A DNA stretch of 7,923 nucleotides from positions 1-7,923 of the forward strand of contig JAUXNL010000112.1 of assembly GCA_030684415.1 (NCBI GenBank), written 5' to 3'. The position numbers were made by a program, and so were the translations under genes. This DNA is from Moraxellaceae bacterium. Lineage in GTDB: Bacteria > Pseudomonadota > Gammaproteobacteria > Pseudomonadales > Moraxellaceae. Below the pieces are notes generated by a model. It searched no databases. It saw nothing but the letters and a program-made list of their open reading frames with translations, and had not been told where the DNA came from. Below, piece by piece: positions 6,220 through 7,923 of the stretch (its first letter is position 1; every line of letters begins with the position of its first letter).

Positions 6220-6531
6220 ATGAGCCAGTTCGATAACGTCAGTGTCGTGAAAAAAGCCAATGTCTATTTCGATGGCAAGTGCATCAGCCACAACGTGCTG
6301 TTTGCCGATGGCACACGCAAATCCGTGGGGGTGATTTTCCCGTCCAGCCTGACCTTCAGCACAGGCGCTGCCGAAATCATGGAACTCAATGCCGGCCGTT
6401 GCCGCATCCGTCTTGCCGGCGCCAGCGAATGGACAGAGTACAAGGGGGGTGAGTCGTTCAGCGTACCCGCCAACTCGTCTTTCGATATCGAAACACTGGA
6501 GCTGCTGGATTACGTCTGCCACTTTGCCTGA
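6220..6531 (+). CDS. ppnP: Pyrimidine/purine nucleoside phosphorylase PpnP (YaiE, DUF1255 family)
   Basis: 103 residues, about the usual length of this single-domain cupin family. The enzyme splits nucleosides with phosphate into base and ribose-1-phosphate and accepts both purine and pyrimidine nucleosides; it acts in the cytoplasm in nucleoside salvage. Family features visible: NVYFDGKCISHNVLF near the N-terminus, SVGVIFPSSLTFSTGAAEIMEL (about 35-56), SEWTEYKGGESFSVPANSSF (about 69-88) and the closing LDYVCHF. These match the E. coli YaiE pattern (SVGV...YTFST..PE.M, W..Y..G..F.VP..S.F, Y.C). It stands alone with its own promoter-like -10 box, RBS and terminator, flanked by repeat copies B and C. 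The assignment is firm. Confidence 0.93.
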   Translation: MSQFDNVSVVKKANVYFDGKCISHNVLFADGTRKSVGVIFPSSLTFSTGAAEIMELNAGRCRIRLAGASEWTEYKGGESFSVPANSSFDIETLELLDYVCHFA

Positions 6532-6547
6532 GCGCAGGACGCAAATG

Positions 6548-6577
6548 AAAACAGGGGCCTTGCGCCCCTGTTTTTTT
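6548..6577 (+). terminator. Intrinsic terminator of ppnP
   Basis: The stem AAAACAGGGGC (6548-6558) pairs with GCCCCTGTTTT (6564-6574) around a 5-nt loop, followed by a run of seven T (6571-6577). It begins 16 nt past the ppnP stop. The T run makes it a strong terminator for the plus strand. Confidence 0.9.
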
Positions 6578-6607
6578 GCCACTTCCTGAAAAAAAACCCT
6601 GCACTAC

Positions 6608-6775
6608 TAACAGCTTGCTGAAAAACGCCCAGCCGGGCTTTTTCAGCCCGCGATTCCGGCACATGTCCGGAATCGCTCCACGCTGAATCAATCACGCAAG
6701 CGTGATTGATTCGCGACCCGGCCATCCTTGGCCGGGAAACAGCTTGCTGAAAAGCATTTTTCAGCAAGCTGCTAA
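6608..6775 (+). repeat. Intergenic multi-hairpin repeat, copy C (apparently intact)
   Basis: About 168 bp. The left end TAACAGCTTGCTGAAAAACGC recurs inverted at the right end (6754-6775, minus strand TTAGCAGCTTGCTGAAAAAT), so the element has inverted termini. Between them are five consecutive hairpins: 6617-6647 (13 bp, one bulged C, loop AGCC, A and T tracts), 6650-6676 (10 bp, 7-nt loop CACATGT), 6685-6712 (13 bp around AA), 6717-6736 (8 bp, loop TCCT), and 6740-6771 (14 bp, loop GCAT). CTA stands on both sides of the core (6607-6609 and 6772-6774), possibly a target duplication. It starts 30 bp after the ppnP terminator. There is no coding capacity for a transposase, so if mobile it depends on a helper. 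Confidence 0.85.
6617..6647. terminator. Terminator-shaped first hairpin of repeat copy C
   Basis: GCTGAAAAA and GCCC (with a bulged C between them) pair with GGGC and TTTTTCAGC around the loop AGCC. The short GC stem with an A tract before and a T tract after would act as a weak intrinsic terminator on both strands. The same hairpin is kept in copies A and B and is broken in copy D. Confidence 0.5.
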
Positions 6776-6903
6776 TGTCGACGGGGATGTCCTGCGCTTG
6801 TCGAAAGGCTCCGCGCGAACGAAGCAGCAGCATGGCCTCCAGCCACCCCTGTCGTGCTGACACTTCATCAAGCCCCTGTCGCTGCATCGGCGTATTGTCT
6901 TGG
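6776..6903. other. Spacer between repeat copies C and D
   Basis: 128 bp without a recognisable gene, RNA or strong dyad. It contains TGTCCTGCGCTTGTCGAAAG, loosely similar to CCTTGTCCTGTCGAAGCC inside the inverted-repeat element near 6003-6020, which may hint at shared repeat debris. Confidence 0.35.
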
Positions 6904-7018
6904 CAGCTTGCTTAAAAACACCCATCCCGGGCTGTCACAGCCCGCGATTCCGGCACATGTCCGGAACCGCTCCGCGCTGAATCAATCACACAAGCGTGAT
7001 CGATTCGCGACCCGGCCA
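6904..7018 (+). repeat. Intergenic multi-hairpin repeat, copy D (truncated, decayed)
   Basis: It matches copy C from CAGCTTGCT through CCCGGCCA, so it lacks the second arm of the fourth hairpin and the whole terminal hairpin. The first hairpin is damaged: the T tract of copies A-C reads CTGTCACAGC here. The second and third hairpins keep their form, with A-C positions on the plus strand that are G-U on the minus strand. The element ends 35 bp past the stop codon of the minus-strand transporter gene, so it lies in that gene's 3' untranslated region. Confidence 0.8.
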
Positions 7019-7052
7019 GCAAGACAGACCCGACTCCTGACAGGCCTTAGTG

Positions 7053-7923
<871 letters not shown>

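Noticed and set aside
123..7018. CRISPR array built from the A-D repeats
   Set aside because: Copies are too long, unequal in length and irregularly spaced with genes in between; there are no cas genes.

Overview
The window looks like a stretch of a gammaproteobacterial chromosome of moderately high GC. The ornithine decarboxylase is of the Pseudomonas SpeC (alanine-racemase-fold) type, and the PIN-PhoH protein, the small nucleoside phosphorylase PpnP and the DmeF-like transporter fit the same group. Genus cannot be fixed from sequence alone; a marine or oil-associated relative of Pseudomonas (for example the Alcanivorax group) is only a guess.

Layout from left to right: a gene-poor leader (1-250) with repeat copy A; a plus-strand DUF805 membrane protein (251-850); a 245-bp non-coding stretch with dyads, closed by a perfect bidirectional terminator (1096-1132); then a run of minus-strand genes: ornithine decarboxylase (1148-2317), a class I SAM methyltransferase (2529-3278), PIN-PhoH (3373-4761) and a permuted papain-like (YiiX/YebB type) protein (4996-5661). 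Next come repeat copy B, a second inverted-repeat element, a promoter and the plus-strand ppnP (6220-6531) with its own terminator, then repeat copies C and D. The right edge cuts a minus-strand DmeF-like cation diffusion facilitator (stop at 7053) carrying a pure (His-Asp)12 tract. The genes are unrelated housekeeping functions (polyamine synthesis, RNA handling, nucleoside salvage, metal efflux), mostly separated by gaps with hairpins, so they look like separate transcription units rather than one pathway.

The feature not explained by ordinary annotation is a four-copy dispersed intergenic repeat (A 123-210, B 5816-5970, C 6608-6775, D 6904-7018), all in the same orientation. The intact copy C is about 168 bp, has inverted termini, and is a chain of five consecutive hairpins, the first shaped like a bidirectional intrinsic terminator. 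Copies A and C differ at only 3 of 88 positions. In copies B and D every stem transition I found turns a Watson-Crick pair into a G-U wobble on the minus-strand RNA, which matches the direction of transcription of the neighbouring genes. I do not recognise this family; it resembles a MITE or a structured REP/ERIC-like element.
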